64,000 nt of DNA from Alitibacter langaaensis DSM 22999 (GTDB lineage: Bacteria; Pseudomonadota; Gammaproteobacteria; Enterobacterales; Pasteurellaceae). The notes under the pieces are model-generated. The model saw nothing but the letters and a program-made list of their open reading frames with translations, was not told where the DNA came from and ran no database searches. Each line of letters opens with the position of its first letter. Position 1 is the stretch's first letter. Position numbers and translations under genes: made by a program. Location of the stretch: contig NZ_QENU01000003.1 in assembly GCF_003096995.1 (NCBI RefSeq), positions 146,996 through 210,995 of the forward strand. The letters run 5' to 3'. Positions 40,753 through 50,621 of this stretch are shown here, piece after piece.

Positions 40753-41481
40753 ATGTCATTAAGCCAGCTTTTCCTTCGTGTGCGCTCGTTTTTCGGGAAA
40801 TTTCCGATAAAGCGCGTATTATTATGGCTAGTGGCTTGTGTGTTTATGCTGACCTCAATCATTTTTGTGATTGATCGTGGCATCGCCTATTATGTCAAAA
40901 GTGATGTTTATAGCGACATTAATACCATTCCCTACCGCCCTTATGGCTTAATTCTTGGCACCTCAAAATACACCATAAAAGGTACGCCGAATCAATTTTA
41001 TCAGCAACGTATGCTCGCCGCGAACAGCCTTTTTAACGCCCAAAAAATTGATTATTTATTATTAAGCGGCGATAACCGCACCTTGCAATACAACGAACCC
41101 CGCACAATGCGCCGCGATCTGCGCAAAATGGGAATTAGCGAACAATTTCTCTTTCCTGATTATGCGGGGTTTCGTACGTTGGATAGCATTATTCGTGCCA
41201 AAGAAGTTTTCCAAGCAGAGCCAATGACGATTGTCACTCAGCGTTTTCACTGCGAACGCGCGCTTTTTATCGCGAAATATCATCACATTAATGCCATCTG
41301 CTTTGCTGCGGACTCCCCTTCGCTGTTTTCTCGCACTCGTGTGCGTGAAGCATTAGCGCGGGTATTAATGCTTTGGGAATTATTGATTGAAAAACAACCG
41401 CACTTTTTGGGCAATCCAGAGCCATTACCCCCACCCTTGGATCATTCTTCCACATCAGAAACAGAACCCCTTGAGCTCTAG
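40753..41481 (+). CDS. sanA: SanA-type envelope protein (DUF218/YdcF fold)
   Basis: 242 residues. One membrane helix (about residues 22-42, VLLWLVACVFMLTSIIFVIDRG) is followed by a periplasmic DUF218 domain: YGLILGTSKYTIKGTPNQFYQQRMLAANSLF, YLLLSGDNRTLQYNEPRTMRRDLRKMG, DYAGFRTLDSIIRAKEVF and ITQRFHCERALFIA. E. coli SanA affects envelope permeability to vancomycin at high temperature. The biochemical activity is unknown. A USS lies in the last coding region and another just downstream. Confidence 0.88.
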   Translation: MSLSQLFLRVRSFFGKFPIKRVLLWLVACVFMLTSIIFVIDRGIAYYVKSDVYSDINTIPYRPYGLILGTSKYTIKGTPNQFYQQRMLAANSLFNAQKIDYLLLSGDNRTLQYNEPRTMRRDLRKMGISEQFLFPDYAGFRTLDSIIRAKEVFQAEPMTIVTQRFHCERALFIAKYHHINAICFAADSPSLFSRTRVREALARVLMLWELLIEKQPHFLGNPEPLPPPLDHSSTSETEPLEL

Positions 41482-41589
41482 ACGATCACTAAAGTGCGGT
41501 CAATTTACCCCGAATTTTCTATTGTCCTAAGGCGGCAAAACTAGGATAATATGCCATTTATTTTCTAGCGAATTATTAGCTCTGCAATC

Positions 41590-42168
41590 ATGGAATATAT
41601 TTTACTCATCATCTCCACCGCACTCATTAACAATTTTGTGCTGGTCAAATTCTTAGGGCTTTGTCCGTTTATGGGCGTCTCTAAAAAAGTCGATACCGCA
41701 ATCGGCATGGGGCTTGCCACCATGTTTGTGCTCACGGTGGCGTCCTTGTGTGCCTATTTGGTGGATGCGTATATTTTGAAACCACTCAATGCAGAATTTT
41801 TACGAACGCTATTATTTATTTTATTAATTGCCGTTGTGGTGCAATTTACCGAAATGGTGATCCACAAAACTAGTCCGTTGCTCTATCGCCTGCTCGGTAT
41901 TTTCTTGCCGCTAATCACCACAAACTGCGCAGTGCTTGGCGTTGCCTTATTAAATGTCAACCTCGCCCATAATTTGGTACAGTCAGTAATTTATGGCTTT
42001 GGCGCATCTCTTGGTTTTGCCCTCGTGTTAGTGCTATTTGCTTCATTACGCGAGCGTTTAGCGGGGGCTGATGTGCCTATGCCATTTCGTGGCGCATCTA
42101 TTGCATTAATCACAGCCGGTCTCATGTCCCTTGCCTTTATGGGATTTACTGGGTTAGTGAGAGCTTAA
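41590..42168 (+). CDS. rnfA: Rnf/Rsx electron transport complex subunit A
   Basis: 192 residues, six membrane helices. The start [33 protein letters not shown] is characteristic of RnfA/RsxA. RnfA and RnfE form the membrane core of a ferredoxin:NAD oxidoreductase complex that can couple electron flow to ion transport; in E. coli it resets SoxR. First gene of rnfABCDGE-nth. No clear ribosome-binding site. rnfB starts 3 bases after the stop. Confidence 0.95.
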   Translation: MEYILLIISTALINNFVLVKFLGLCPFMGVSKKVDTAIGMGLATMFVLTVASLCAYLVDAYILKPLNAEFLRTLLFILLIAVVVQFTEMVIHKTSPLLYRLLGIFLPLITTNCAVLGVALLNVNLAHNLVQSVIYGFGASLGFALVLVLFASLRERLAGADVPMPFRGASIALITAGLMSLAFMGFTGLVRA

Positions 42169-42171
42169 TCC

Positions 42172-42759
42172 ATGACAATACAAATTCTACTCTATATTTT
42201 AATCGTCATCGCTGCGTTGGCGCTATGCTTTGGCGTATTATTAGGCTTTGCCTCGCTTAAACTGAAAGTAGAAGCCGATCCGCTCGCTGAAAAAATTGAC
42301 GCGCTTTTGCCACAAAGCCAATGTGGGCAATGTGGTTATCCTGGTTGTAAGCCCTATGCACAAGCCATTGTAAACGGTGATGTCATTACCAAATGTATTC
42401 CGGGCGGTCAGCCTACCGTTGTGAAAATTGCAGAATTGCTCGGTGTTGATGTGCCACAAATGGAAGGGGCTGAAGCTCCCGAAGTCAAAGTGGCTTTCGT
42501 CAATGAAGATATGTGTATTGGTTGCACCAAATGCATTCAAGCTTGCCCTGTGGATGCCATAATCGGCACCAATAAATCGGTGCATACCATTATTCCTGAT
42601 TTATGTACGGGCTGTGAACTCTGCGTTGCACCTTGCCCAACAGATTGTATTGTCATGGTGAAAGTGGAAAAAAATATTGATAATTGGGATTGGAAAATGA
42701 TGCCAAGTGTCATTCCTGTCAAAGAAATTCATGAGCAAGCGGCAGGGGGAAAACAATGA
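42172..42759 (+). CDS. rnfB: Rnf/Rsx electron transport complex subunit B
   Basis: 195 residues. One N-terminal helix (about residues 1-25) is followed by an Fe-S domain with [13 protein letters not shown] and two ferredoxin motifs, [16 protein letters not shown] and [16 protein letters not shown]. It passes electrons between ferredoxin and RnfC or the membrane core. It overlaps rnfC by four bases. Confidence 0.96.
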   Translation: MTIQILLYILIVIAALALCFGVLLGFASLKLKVEADPLAEKIDALLPQSQCGQCGYPGCKPYAQAIVNGDVITKCIPGGQPTVVKIAELLGVDVPQMEGAEAPEVKVAFVNEDMCIGCTKCIQACPVDAIIGTNKSVHTIIPDLCTGCELCVAPCPTDCIVMVKVEKNIDNWDWKMMPSVIPVKEIHEQAAGGKQ

Positions 42760-45479
42760 CAGACGTACTCAGCCGCTATAATTCAGGTAAATTATGGGAT
42801 TTTGATGGCGGCACTCATCCCCCAGAAATGAAATCTCAATCAAACCAAACACCAATTACCTTTGCGCCCCTTGCGCAAGATTTTTTTGTACCAGTAAAAC
42901 AACACGCTGGCAATGCAGGCAATATTTTAGTCAAGGTGGGCGACAACGTGCTCAAAGGGCAACCTTTGACGCAAGGCAATGATTTGCGTACCTTGCCTGT
43001 GCACGCGCCTACATCAGGCGTGGTTAAAGCAATTGCGCCTTTTGTCGCAGCCCACCCTTCAGGTTTATCAGAGCTCGCTATTCATATTCAAGCAGACGGC
43101 TTAGATCAATGGCGCCCGCAAAATCCTGTGGATGATTTCTTACAACTCACGCCAGAACAGCTGATTGATAAAATCTATCAAGCGGGAATTGCAGGCTTGG
43201 GCGGCGCGGTATTCCCTACCGCAACGAAAGTGAATTCGGCTCAAAATAAAGTAAAATTATTAATCATCAATGGCGCCGAATGTGAACCCTATATCACCTG
43301 CGATGATCGCCTAATGCGTGATTATGCCCAAGAAATTATCGAAGGCTGCCGTATTCTGCGTTATATCCTACGCCCCGAAAAAATTGTGATTGCTATCGAA
43401 GACAATAAACCAGAAGCCGTAAAAGCCCTTGAACAGGCTCTATACGGTGCGGATGACATTGATATTCGCGTGATCCCAACCAAATATCCATCGGGGGCTG
43501 CCAAACAATTAATCCAAATTTTAACAGGCATGGAAGTGCCACACGGACAACGGTCTTCTAGCATTGGCGTGCTGATGCAAAATGTTGGCACGGTGTTTGC
43601 GATTAAACGTGCGGTGATCAATGATGAGCCGTTAATTGAGCGCGTAGTAACTCTCACGGGCGATAAAATTCCTCACAAGGGCAATCAATGGGTGCGTTTT
43701 GGCACACCAATTCAGTTCGTGCTCGAAAACGCAGGCTATCAAGCCGACAAACGCTTCCCTGTTTTTGTGGGGGGACCGATGATGGGATTGATGGTGCCAA
43801 ATCTTCAAGCGCCGATTACCAAAACCGCAAACTGTTTGCTTGCGCCCGATCATTTTGAATACGATCCCCTTGCAACAGAACAATCTTGCATTCGTTGTTC
43901 CGCTTGTTCCGATGCCTGCCCTGTACATTTAATGCCGCAGCAAATGTACTGGTATTCCCGCGCGGAAGACCATGACAATGCGCAAAAACAAAACATTATG
44001 GATTGCATTGAATGTGGTCTTTGCGCCTATGTTTGCCCAAGCCATATTCCACTTATTCAATATTTCCGCCAAGAAAAAGCGCAAATTTGGGACATCGCCG
44101 AAAAAGCGAAAAAAGCGGAAGAAGCCAAAATGCGTTTTGAAGCCCGCCAAGCTCGCTTAGAACAAGAAGCCCAAGAACGCCAAGCGCGTACGCAACGTGC
44201 CGCCGCGGCTCGCCGTGAAGAAATTGCCGCAAGCCAAGGGGAAGATCCCGTAAAAGCCGCCTTAGCGCGTTTAAAAGCGAAAAAAGCAGGCGAAACAGCG
44301 GACATTCACGCAGACGCAAAAATCAAAACCATTATTTCTGAACAGGGCGAAACCTTGCCAGACAACAGCGCATTAATGGCGCAACGCAAAGCGCGCCGCC
44401 TTGCTCGTCAGCAACAAGCAGAAAATAACCCTTTAACCAATGGCGCTTGCGGCTCGCTTGCTATATCAGAAACAGAAAAAACATCAGAAAATCCGACCGC
44501 ACTTGATCCGAAAAAAGCCGCGATCGCTGCTGCACTGGCACGCGCGAAAGCGAAAAAAGCCGCACAACAGGCTGCTATGACAAACTCTACGCAAACATCC
44601 GCGACAACGTCTGCGCAAACTTCCGCGCTAAGCCATAGTGCGGTCGAAAATGGAGAAATTTCTGCAACGGAATCAACGGAACAAGATCCGAAAAAAGCTG
44701 CGATTGCCGCCGCGATTGCTCGTGCGAAAGCGAAAAAAGCCGCGCAACAGGCTGCTATGACAAATTCTACGCAAACATCTGCGCCAACGTCTGCACCAAC
44801 TTCCGCGCTAAGCCAAAGTGCGGTCAAAAATGAAGAAATTTCTGAAACAGCGCCTGTAGAACAAGATCCGAAAAAAGCCGCCGTTGCCGCAGCAATTGCG
44901 CGTGCGAAAGCGAAAAAAGCGGCACAACAGGCTGCGATGACAAATTCTACGCAAACATCGGCATCAACGTCTGCACCAACATCTACGCTAAGCCAAAGTG
45001 CGGTCAAAAATGAAGAAATTTCTGCAACGGAACTTGCGGAACAAGATCCGAAAAAAGCTGCGGTTGCTGCAGCGATTGCACGTGCGAAAGCGAAAAAAGC
45101 CGCGCAACAGGCTGCGATGACAAATTCTACGCAAACATCAACGATAACGTCTGCACCAACTTCCGCACTAAGCCAAAGTGCGGTCGAAAATGAAGAAATT
45201 TCTGAAACAGCACCTGTAGAACAAGATCCGAAAAAAGCTGCGATTGCCGTAGCGATTGCTCGCGCAAAAACGAAGAAAGCCGCACAACAAGCTGCTATGA
45301 CAAATTCTACGCAAAGTTCTGCGACAACGTCTGCGCTAAGTCAAAGTGCGGTCGAAAATGAAGAAATTTCTGCAACTGAACCTGCGGAACAAGATCCGAA
45401 AAAAGCTGCTATTGCCGCAGCGATTGCGCGTGCAAAAGCGAAGAAAGCCGCGCTACAACGAGAAAAGGAAACGCAATAA
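42756..45479 (+). CDS. rnfC: Rnf/Rsx electron transport complex subunit C, with repeat-rich tail
   Basis: 907 residues, longer than E. coli RsxC (about 740). The N-terminal part has SLBB/FMN-NADH-binding regions ([36 protein letters not shown]) and two 4Fe-4S motifs, [17 protein letters not shown] (about residue 378) and [17 protein letters not shown] (about 417). A charged linker is followed by residues 584-907, five full plus one partial 56-60 residue repeats ([30 protein letters not shown]...). The tail is of the Ala/Lys repeat type seen in other RnfC proteins, but here the repeats include a USS. A small gap (61 bases) separates it from rnfD. Confidence 0.95.
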   Translation: MTDVLSRYNSGKLWDFDGGTHPPEMKSQSNQTPITFAPLAQDFFVPVKQHAGNAGNILVKVGDNVLKGQPLTQGNDLRTLPVHAPTSGVVKAIAPFVAAHPSGLSELAIHIQADGLDQWRPQNPVDDFLQLTPEQLIDKIYQAGIAGLGGAVFPTATKVNSAQNKVKLLIINGAECEPYITCDDRLMRDYAQEIIEGCRILRYILRPEKIVIAIEDNKPEAVKALEQALYGADDIDIRVIPTKYPSGAAKQLIQILTGMEVPHGQRSSSIGVLMQNVGTVFAIKRAVINDEPLIERVVTLTGDKIPHKGNQWVRFGTPIQFVLENAGYQADKRFPVFVGGPMMGLMVPNLQAPITKTANCLLAPDHFEYDPLATEQSCIRCSACSDACPVHLMPQQMYWYSRAEDHDNAQKQNIMDCIECGLCAYVCPSHIPLIQYFRQEKAQIWDIAEKAKKAEEAKMRFEARQARLEQEAQERQARTQRAAAARREEIAASQGEDPVKAALARLKAKKAGETADIHADAKIKTIISEQGETLPDNSALMAQRKARRLARQQQAENNPLTNGACGSLAISETEKTSENPTALDPKKAAIAAALARAKAKKAAQQAAMTNSTQTSATTSAQTSALSHSAVENGEISATESTEQDPKKAAIAAAIARAKAKKAAQQAAMTNSTQTSAPTSAPTSALSQSAVKNEEISETAPVEQDPKKAAVAAAIARAKAKKAAQQAAMTNSTQTSASTSAPTSTLSQSAVKNEEISATELAEQDPKKAAVAAAIARAKAKKAAQQAAMTNSTQTSTITSAPTSALSQSAVENEEISETAPVEQDPKKAAIAVAIARAKTKKAAQQAAMTNSTQSSATTSALSQSAVENEEISATEPAEQDPKKAAIAAAIARAKAKKAALQREKETQ
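44505..45476 (+). repeat. In-frame 180-bp tandem repeat of rnfC, each unit carrying a USS or near-USS
   Basis: Units start at 44505, 44685, 44865, 45045, 45225 (168 bp) and 45393 (84 bp partial). Each begins with GATCCGAAAAAAG (DPKKA). Near the end of units 2-5 the sequence AAAGTGCGGTC encodes QSAV; unit 1 has TAGTGCGGTC. A further USS in the reverse orientation (ACCGCACTT) immediately precedes unit 1. Copy number may vary among strains. Confidence 0.9.
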
Positions 45480-45540
45480 AATGTTCATTGTTTCTAACGA
45501 TCTTATTTCAATTATCAATATTGCCAACGAGTAAAAATTA

Positions 45541-46608
45541 ATGTTTAAATTAACCAGTTCTCCTCATATTCACTCAGGCAAACTCACTGCTCGCATTATG
45601 CTGTGGGTGATTTTTGCGATGTTGCCAGCATTGGCGATACAGCTGTATTTCTTTGGTTTCGGGGTGTTATTTCAGATCGCGCTCGCCATTAGCTGTGCGT
45701 TGATCTTGGAATTTGCGATCACTAAACTTCGTAAAAAGCCAGCTTTATTTTATGTGAGCGATTTTAGTGTCACCCTAACCGCGTTGATATTGGCGATGTC
45801 AATTCCACCTTACGCCCCCTATTGGCTGATTTTGATTGGCACATTCATCGCCGTTGTGCTTGGCAAACATGTGTATGGTGGGCTTGGGCAGAATTTATTC
45901 AATCCTGCGATGGTCGCTTATGTTGTGCTATTAATTTCATTCCCTGTGCAAATGACAGGTTGGATGCCGACAATTAGCTTGTTAAATGAACCGCCTACAT
46001 TTATGGATAGTTTCAGCTTGATTTTTTCAGGTGTCACAAGTGATGGTTTTAGTTTGTCGCAACTGGTTTCATCCATTGACGGCATTACCTCTGCCACCCC
46101 ATTAGACAGCGCCAAAACATTATTAAAAGCAGGCGGCGTAGCGGATACTATCAGCGCATTGCCTATTTTTATGGATCATAGCCAATTTGCTTTAGGCTGG
46201 ACACAACTCAATATTGCCTTTTTGCTCGGGGGAATATTCTTAATTTGGAAAAAAGTGATTCACTGGCAAACACCTGTGGCAATGCTGTTGATGTCCGTTA
46301 TTTTCACTGGCGCAATAGAGTTATTCGGCAACTCACATAGCCTGAATCTATTCGGACAATTATTCAGTGGCGCAATGATGTTTGGTGCATTCTTTATTGC
46401 CACCGATCCTGTTACCGCGCCTGTAACACCAAAAGGGAAATGGATTTTCGGGGCTTTAGTCGGATTTTTAGTTTGCTTAATCCGCCAATTTGGTAACTAT
46501 CCTGATGGCATTGCTTTTGCCATTTTACTTGCCAATATTTGTGTGCCATTAATCGATCAATATACACGACCACGTGTGACGGGTTATGGGTTAAATAGAA
46601 AAGGTTAG
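45541..46608 (+). CDS. rnfD: Rnf/Rsx electron transport complex subunit D
   Basis: 355 residues with about nine or ten membrane helices. The covalent FMN site is the Thr in [13 protein letters not shown] (about residue 187, SxT-type flavinylation motif). Other family blocks are [20 protein letters not shown] and [17 protein letters not shown]. It sits in the order expected, between rnfC and rnfG. Confidence 0.95.
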   Translation: MFKLTSSPHIHSGKLTARIMLWVIFAMLPALAIQLYFFGFGVLFQIALAISCALILEFAITKLRKKPALFYVSDFSVTLTALILAMSIPPYAPYWLILIGTFIAVVLGKHVYGGLGQNLFNPAMVAYVVLLISFPVQMTGWMPTISLLNEPPTFMDSFSLIFSGVTSDGFSLSQLVSSIDGITSATPLDSAKTLLKAGGVADTISALPIFMDHSQFALGWTQLNIAFLLGGIFLIWKKVIHWQTPVAMLLMSVIFTGAIELFGNSHSLNLFGQLFSGAMMFGAFFIATDPVTAPVTPKGKWIFGALVGFLVCLIRQFGNYPDGIAFAILLANICVPLIDQYTRPRVTGYGLNRKG

Positions 46609-46620
46609 CGGGGGAATAAA

Positions 46621-47217
46621 ATGAACATCAGTAAAATTTCTGCTAAATATGGCGTGATCTTGGCGATTGTGGCTTTGCTCTGCACCGCCATTTCTGCAGG
46701 CATTTATTTGCTAACGAAAGATAAAATCGACTCGGAAATCGCCGAACAGCAGCAAACCTTATTATTGCAAGTTTTGCCACAGTCTTATTTTGACAATGAT
46801 GTAATGGCGAATTGCAAAACTCCTGACTCGCGAGAAATTAACAAAATTTGCACCGCACTTTTGCATAACAAGCCCTCTGCCTATGTGATTGAAGCCACCG
46901 CGCCTGATGGTTATTCTGGCAATATTCGTTTGTTGTTCGGTATGACTGTGGATGGCGAAGTTTTAGGCGTGCGTGTTTTACAGCATGCAGAAACACCAGG
47001 CTTAGGCGATAAAATTGATACGCGTATTTCTGATTGGATTTTAAGTTTTAATCACAAAAAAATTAGCCCAGATAATCTGGAAGACTGGGCAGTGAAAAAA
47101 GACGGGGGGAAATTTGATCAGTTTTCTGGGGCAACAATTACTCCGCGCGCGGTCGTCAATCAAGTGAAACGCTCCGCATTGGAAGCGATCAGCTCATCAA
47201 GTGCGGCCAAAAATTAA
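46621..47217 (+). CDS. rnfG: Rnf/Rsx electron transport complex subunit G
   Basis: 198 residues. One N-terminal membrane helix (about residues 9-31) anchors a periplasmic domain with [14 protein letters not shown] and the flavinylation motif [10 protein letters not shown] (Thr about residue 173), the covalent FMN site attached by ApbE. Normal for RnfG/RsxG. Confidence 0.95.
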   Translation: MNISKISAKYGVILAIVALLCTAISAGIYLLTKDKIDSEIAEQQQTLLLQVLPQSYFDNDVMANCKTPDSREINKICTALLHNKPSAYVIEATAPDGYSGNIRLLFGMTVDGEVLGVRVLQHAETPGLGDKIDTRISDWILSFNHKKISPDNLEDWAVKKDGGKFDQFSGATITPRAVVNQVKRSALEAISSSSAAKN

Positions 47218-47227
47218 CGAGTTTTAT

Positions 47228-47878
47228 ATGACAGATAAACAACAATCTATTTGGTCGGAATTATTTTCTCAGGGGTTATGGCGTAATAACCCTGCCATCG
47301 TACAACTACTGGGGCTTTGCCCGCTATTGGCGGTGTCCAATTCCGCGATGAATGCATTAGGGCTTGGGCTTGCCACCATGCTGGTGTTGGTTTGCACCAA
47401 TACGATGGTGTCATTGTTCCGCCAGCATATTCCCTACGCCATTCGCATTCCAATTTATGTCATGATTATTGCCACCACCGTGACTGCGGTGCAATTATTA
47501 ATGAATGCTTATACTTACTCGCTTTACCAATCCTTAGGGATTTTTATTCCGTTAATCGTGACTAACTGTATTGTGATTGGTCGCGCGGAAGCATTTGCAT
47601 CGAAAAATAAAGTGCTCTATTCCGCTTTCGACGGCTTTGCAATGGGCTTAGGCATGACCTTAAGCTTGTTTGTATTAGGTGCGCTACGGGAAATTCTCGG
47701 CAATGGCACATTATTTGATGGCATACATTTATTGCTAGGCGATTGGGCAAAATCACTACGCATTGAATTTTTCCATAATGACAGCAACCTGTTGCTCGCC
47801 ATTCTTCCTCCTGGCGCATTTATTGGATTGGGGATTATTTTAGCCGTTAAAAATATGTTGGATCGCCGTAAATCATGA
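47228..47878 (+). CDS. rnfE: Rnf/Rsx electron transport complex subunit E
   Basis: 216 residues from the ATG at 47228 ([40 protein letters not shown]); the upstream in-frame ATG at 47201 lies within rnfG. Six helices, homologous to RnfA. It overlaps nth by four bases. Confidence 0.95.
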   Translation: MTDKQQSIWSELFSQGLWRNNPAIVQLLGLCPLLAVSNSAMNALGLGLATMLVLVCTNTMVSLFRQHIPYAIRIPIYVMIIATTVTAVQLLMNAYTYSLYQSLGIFIPLIVTNCIVIGRAEAFASKNKVLYSAFDGFAMGLGMTLSLFVLGALREILGNGTLFDGIHLLLGDWAKSLRIEFFHNDSNLLLAILPPGAFIGLGIILAVKNMLDRRKS

Positions 47879-48510
47879 ATCAGCAAAAACGTATTGAAAT
47901 CTTAACCCGATTGCGAGAGCACAATCCGCAGCCAACAACAGAGCTTAATTTTAGTTCGCCCTTTGAATTATTGATCGCGGTGATTTTATCAGCGCAAGCC
48001 ACGGACAAAGGCGTGAATAAAGCCACGGATAAACTCTTCCCTGTGGCAAATACGCCAGAAGCAATTTATGCTTTGGGTGTTGATGGGTTAAAGGAATACA
48101 TTAAAACCATTGGGCTATTTAACAGCAAAGCTGAAAATATTATTAAAACCTGCAAAGATCTGATTGAAAAGCATAACAGCCAAGTGCCAGAAGATCGCAG
48201 CGCCCTTGAAGCCTTAGCGGGTGTGGGGCGCAAAACTGCTAATGTGGTGCTTAATACGGCGTTTGGACACCCTACAATTGCAGTGGATACCCATATTTTC
48301 CGTGTGGCTAACCGTACGGGTTTCGCGCCAGGAAAAGATGTGCTGAAAGTGGAAGAAAAATTACTGAAAGTAGTGCCAGCGGAATTTAAGGTAGATGTTC
48401 ATCATTGGTTGATTTTGCACGGACGGTACACTTGCGTTGCCCGCAAACCACGTTGCGGTTCTTGTATTATTGAAGATCTCTGCGAATACAAAGAAAAAAC
48501 GGATATATGA
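47875..48510 (+). CDS. nth: Endonuclease III Nth
   Basis: 211 residues. A base-excision glycosylase/AP lyase for oxidised pyrimidines. The helix-hairpin-helix [21 protein letters not shown] holds the catalytic Lys (about residue 120), [13 protein letters not shown] holds the catalytic Asp (about 138), and the 4Fe-4S ligands are [17 protein letters not shown] at the C-terminus. Linked to the rnf operon, as in E. coli. It overlaps the next gene by four bases. Confidence 0.96.
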   Translation: MNQQKRIEILTRLREHNPQPTTELNFSSPFELLIAVILSAQATDKGVNKATDKLFPVANTPEAIYALGVDGLKEYIKTIGLFNSKAENIIKTCKDLIEKHNSQVPEDRSALEALAGVGRKTANVVLNTAFGHPTIAVDTHIFRVANRTGFAPGKDVLKVEEKLLKVVPAEFKVDVHHWLILHGRYTCVARKPRCGSCIIEDLCEYKEKTDI

Positions 48511-48911
48511 TGAATATTAATGAAGTGGCAAAGCTCACTCAACTCACGCCAAAATCTATTCGCTTTTATGAACAAAAAGCACTCATCACGCCGCCCGCTC
48601 GCGCTGCCAACGGTTATCGCACCTACACCCAAGTGCATATTGATGAACTCAATTTATTACACCAAGCTCGCCAAGTCGGATTTTCTTTAGCAGAATGCAA
48701 AGATTTGCTCGATCTATACAATAATCCCCATCGCCGTAGTGCCGATGTGAAAGCACGCACCTTGGTGCGCATTGATGAAATTGATAAACAAATCGTTCAG
48801 CTACAATCCATGCGCAAATTACTCGCAGAACTAGCAGAGCAATGCCCAGGCGATGATAGCGAACACTGCCCGATTATTGATAGCTTCACAGGAAAATGTT
48901 GTCATTCATGA
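48507..48911 (+). CDS. cueR: Copper-sensing MerR-family regulator CueR
   Basis: 134 residues. The MerR helix-turn-helix ([41 protein letters not shown]) is followed by a dimerisation helix and the metal loop [11 protein letters not shown], with two Cys spaced as in CueR. The C-terminus is GKCCHS. CueR activates copper efflux genes when Cu(I) binds. The copper genes themselves are not adjacent. It is in the tail of the rnf-nth operon; adjacent ATGs at 48507 and 48510 are both possible. Confidence 0.88.
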   Translation: MMNINEVAKLTQLTPKSIRFYEQKALITPPARAANGYRTYTQVHIDELNLLHQARQVGFSLAECKDLLDLYNNPHRRSADVKARTLVRIDEIDKQIVQLQSMRKLLAELAEQCPGDDSEHCPIIDSFTGKCCHS

Positions 48912-49759
48912 ACGACAATTACAATCTCACCTTACTAAAAGTCCATTTCACCGCCGTATTATTCGGTCTAACTGGCGTATTGGGGGCGGTGATTCAGAGC
49001 TCACCTAAAGTTTTGGTGCTAGGCAGAGTCATCATTGCTTGCTCTGCCTTAGGCTTATTTTTTCTTATCAAACGACAGCCCTTAACCAAACTCTGCAAGC
49101 GCGATTTTAGCTTTCAGATTTTACTCAGTATGATGCTAATGGCGCATTGGGTCACATTCTATATTGCTATTAAAGCCGGCGGTGTCGCGGTTGGTACATT
49201 GGGTTTTGCCAGTTTTCCTGGCTTTGCCGCATTGTCAGAAACGTTGCTATTTAAAGAGCGGTTAAAATACCGCGAATTTTGGTTATTAATTGCAATTTCT
49301 CTCGGCTTAATCTTAGTCACGCCAAGCTTTGAATTTGGTGATCGCGCCACTCAAGGTTTATTGTGGGGGATTTTATCAGGGGCAATTTACGGTTTACTCG
49401 CCGTGTTTAATCGCAAAAATGCCAGTAAATTATCTGGCTCACAAGCCAGTTTTTGGCAATATTTCTTTGGGATTTTGGTACTGCTCCCCTTTTCCTATCA
49501 ACAACTTCCTACCGTTCCAGCGCTGGATTGGTTTTGGATCGCCTGCATCGGCTTACTCTGCACCAGCCTCGCTTACACATTATTTGTATCCAGCCTTAAA
49601 ACCATTAATGCCCGCACTGCGGCTATGATTATTTCCTTAGAACCTGTGTATGCGATTATCATTGCTTGGATTTGGCTTGGCGAAATCCCAAGCCTACGTA
49701 TGATCATCGGCGGATTGCTGATTGTGGTTTCGGTAGCAATAGTCAATCTTAAGAAATAA
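48908..49759 (+). CDS. DMT/EamA-family transporter
   Basis: 283 residues from the ATG at 48908, which overlaps the cueR stop by four bases. Ten hydrophobic helices in two EamA repeats ([20 protein letters not shown]...; [74 protein letters not shown]). EamA proteins export metabolites or amino acids. The substrate is unknown. Confidence 0.82.
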   Translation: MNDNYNLTLLKVHFTAVLFGLTGVLGAVIQSSPKVLVLGRVIIACSALGLFFLIKRQPLTKLCKRDFSFQILLSMMLMAHWVTFYIAIKAGGVAVGTLGFASFPGFAALSETLLFKERLKYREFWLLIAISLGLILVTPSFEFGDRATQGLLWGILSGAIYGLLAVFNRKNASKLSGSQASFWQYFFGILVLLPFSYQQLPTVPALDWFWIACIGLLCTSLAYTLFVSSLKTINARTAAMIISLEPVYAIIIAWIWLGEIPSLRMIIGGLLIVVSVAIVNLKK

Positions 49760-49789
49760 CAATCAATTTATTAGCAAAAACGTTTCAAC

Positions 49790-50491
49790 TCATTTCGTTA
49801 ATAAATTTTCAAATAGCGCATAGATGCCCATTAAATCTTTTCTAGCAAAGGGTTTAAATGGCAGTAAAAAATAGTAAATAAAGCGATATTTTTTTATCAA
49901 ATATAATAGCCCCTGCCAAATATGGCTGTCCGCATAACGTGAAAATGTTTCAATGGTATGCTGAATTTGTTTTGGTGAAGTTTCGCAGCACACTCCATAA
50001 ATAAAAAGTATCGAATCTCGAATTTTCTGCCATTTTTTATTCGGTGAATGGGAAGCCACTTCAAAATCAATAAAGCTGACTTTGCCATTTTGCCACAAAA
50101 TATCTTTGAGCAATGGACGACCATGGACAATATTTTGTTCATGCAAACGAATTAATGCCTTAACGCAGTCATCTAAAATACGTAGCTTTTGATGTTCAGA
50201 AAGATCACTTTCTAGCAAAGAGCGTACCGTGCGACCAGCGTCTTCCATCACTAGACAATGATTATTAATAATTTTGACTTCAGGAATCTGTGCTTTTTGT
50301 AGCATCAACCATTTAATCCGTTGGATTTCTTGTTTAAATGCCTGAGTTGAAAAGGGTTTTAATAATCGTTGGCTGCCTTGAGATTGCTCAGGTTGTTTTA
50401 ACCAATAAGATTGTCCTTCAAAATCAAAACGATGAACGCGTTTTTCCGGGTGAAGTGCTTGTAAAATATCAACGTACTCAGTGAATGTCAT
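49790..50491 (-). CDS. Kinase-fold protein of the WaaP/RIO-like type
   Basis: 233 residues. A protein-kinase-like fold with reduced motifs: catalytic-loop-like VHGRPLLKDILW (His123, Asp130) and a DFE triplet (142-144, in FIDFEVAS) in place of DFG. An HPEK...RFDFEGQSYWLKQP region at the N-terminus suits the nucleotide-binding lobe. Related small genes in Pasteurellaceae are annotated as lipopolysaccharide kinase-like or RIO1-like. A role in phosphorylating LOS core sugars is possible. Convergent with the DMT gene. Confidence 0.55.
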   Translation of the reverse strand: MTFTEYVDILQALHPEKRVHRFDFEGQSYWLKQPEQSQGSQRLLKPFSTQAFKQEIQRIKWLMLQKAQIPEVKIINNHCLVMEDAGRTVRSLLESDLSEHQKLRILDDCVKALIRLHEQNIVHGRPLLKDILWQNGKVSFIDFEVASHSPNKKWQKIRDSILFIYGVCCETSPKQIQHTIETFSRYADSHIWQGLLYLIKKYRFIYYFLLPFKPFARKDLMGIYALFENLLTK

Positions 50492-50621
50492 AATTATTGC
50501 CTTTTTTATTGGCCGCTATTCTAACATAAATGGGAATATTCAGTCATCGCTAAGAAATGCCCCGATATGAATAGGGCAAACTATCGAAAATACTTCGCCA
50601 TTTCTCGAGCACATACCGTTC

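Noticed and set aside
44408..45007. Long minus-strand ORF (199 codons) within rnfC
   Set aside because: It is an artefact of the low-complexity Ala-rich repeats of rnfC; the antisense frame has no start signal or known family.
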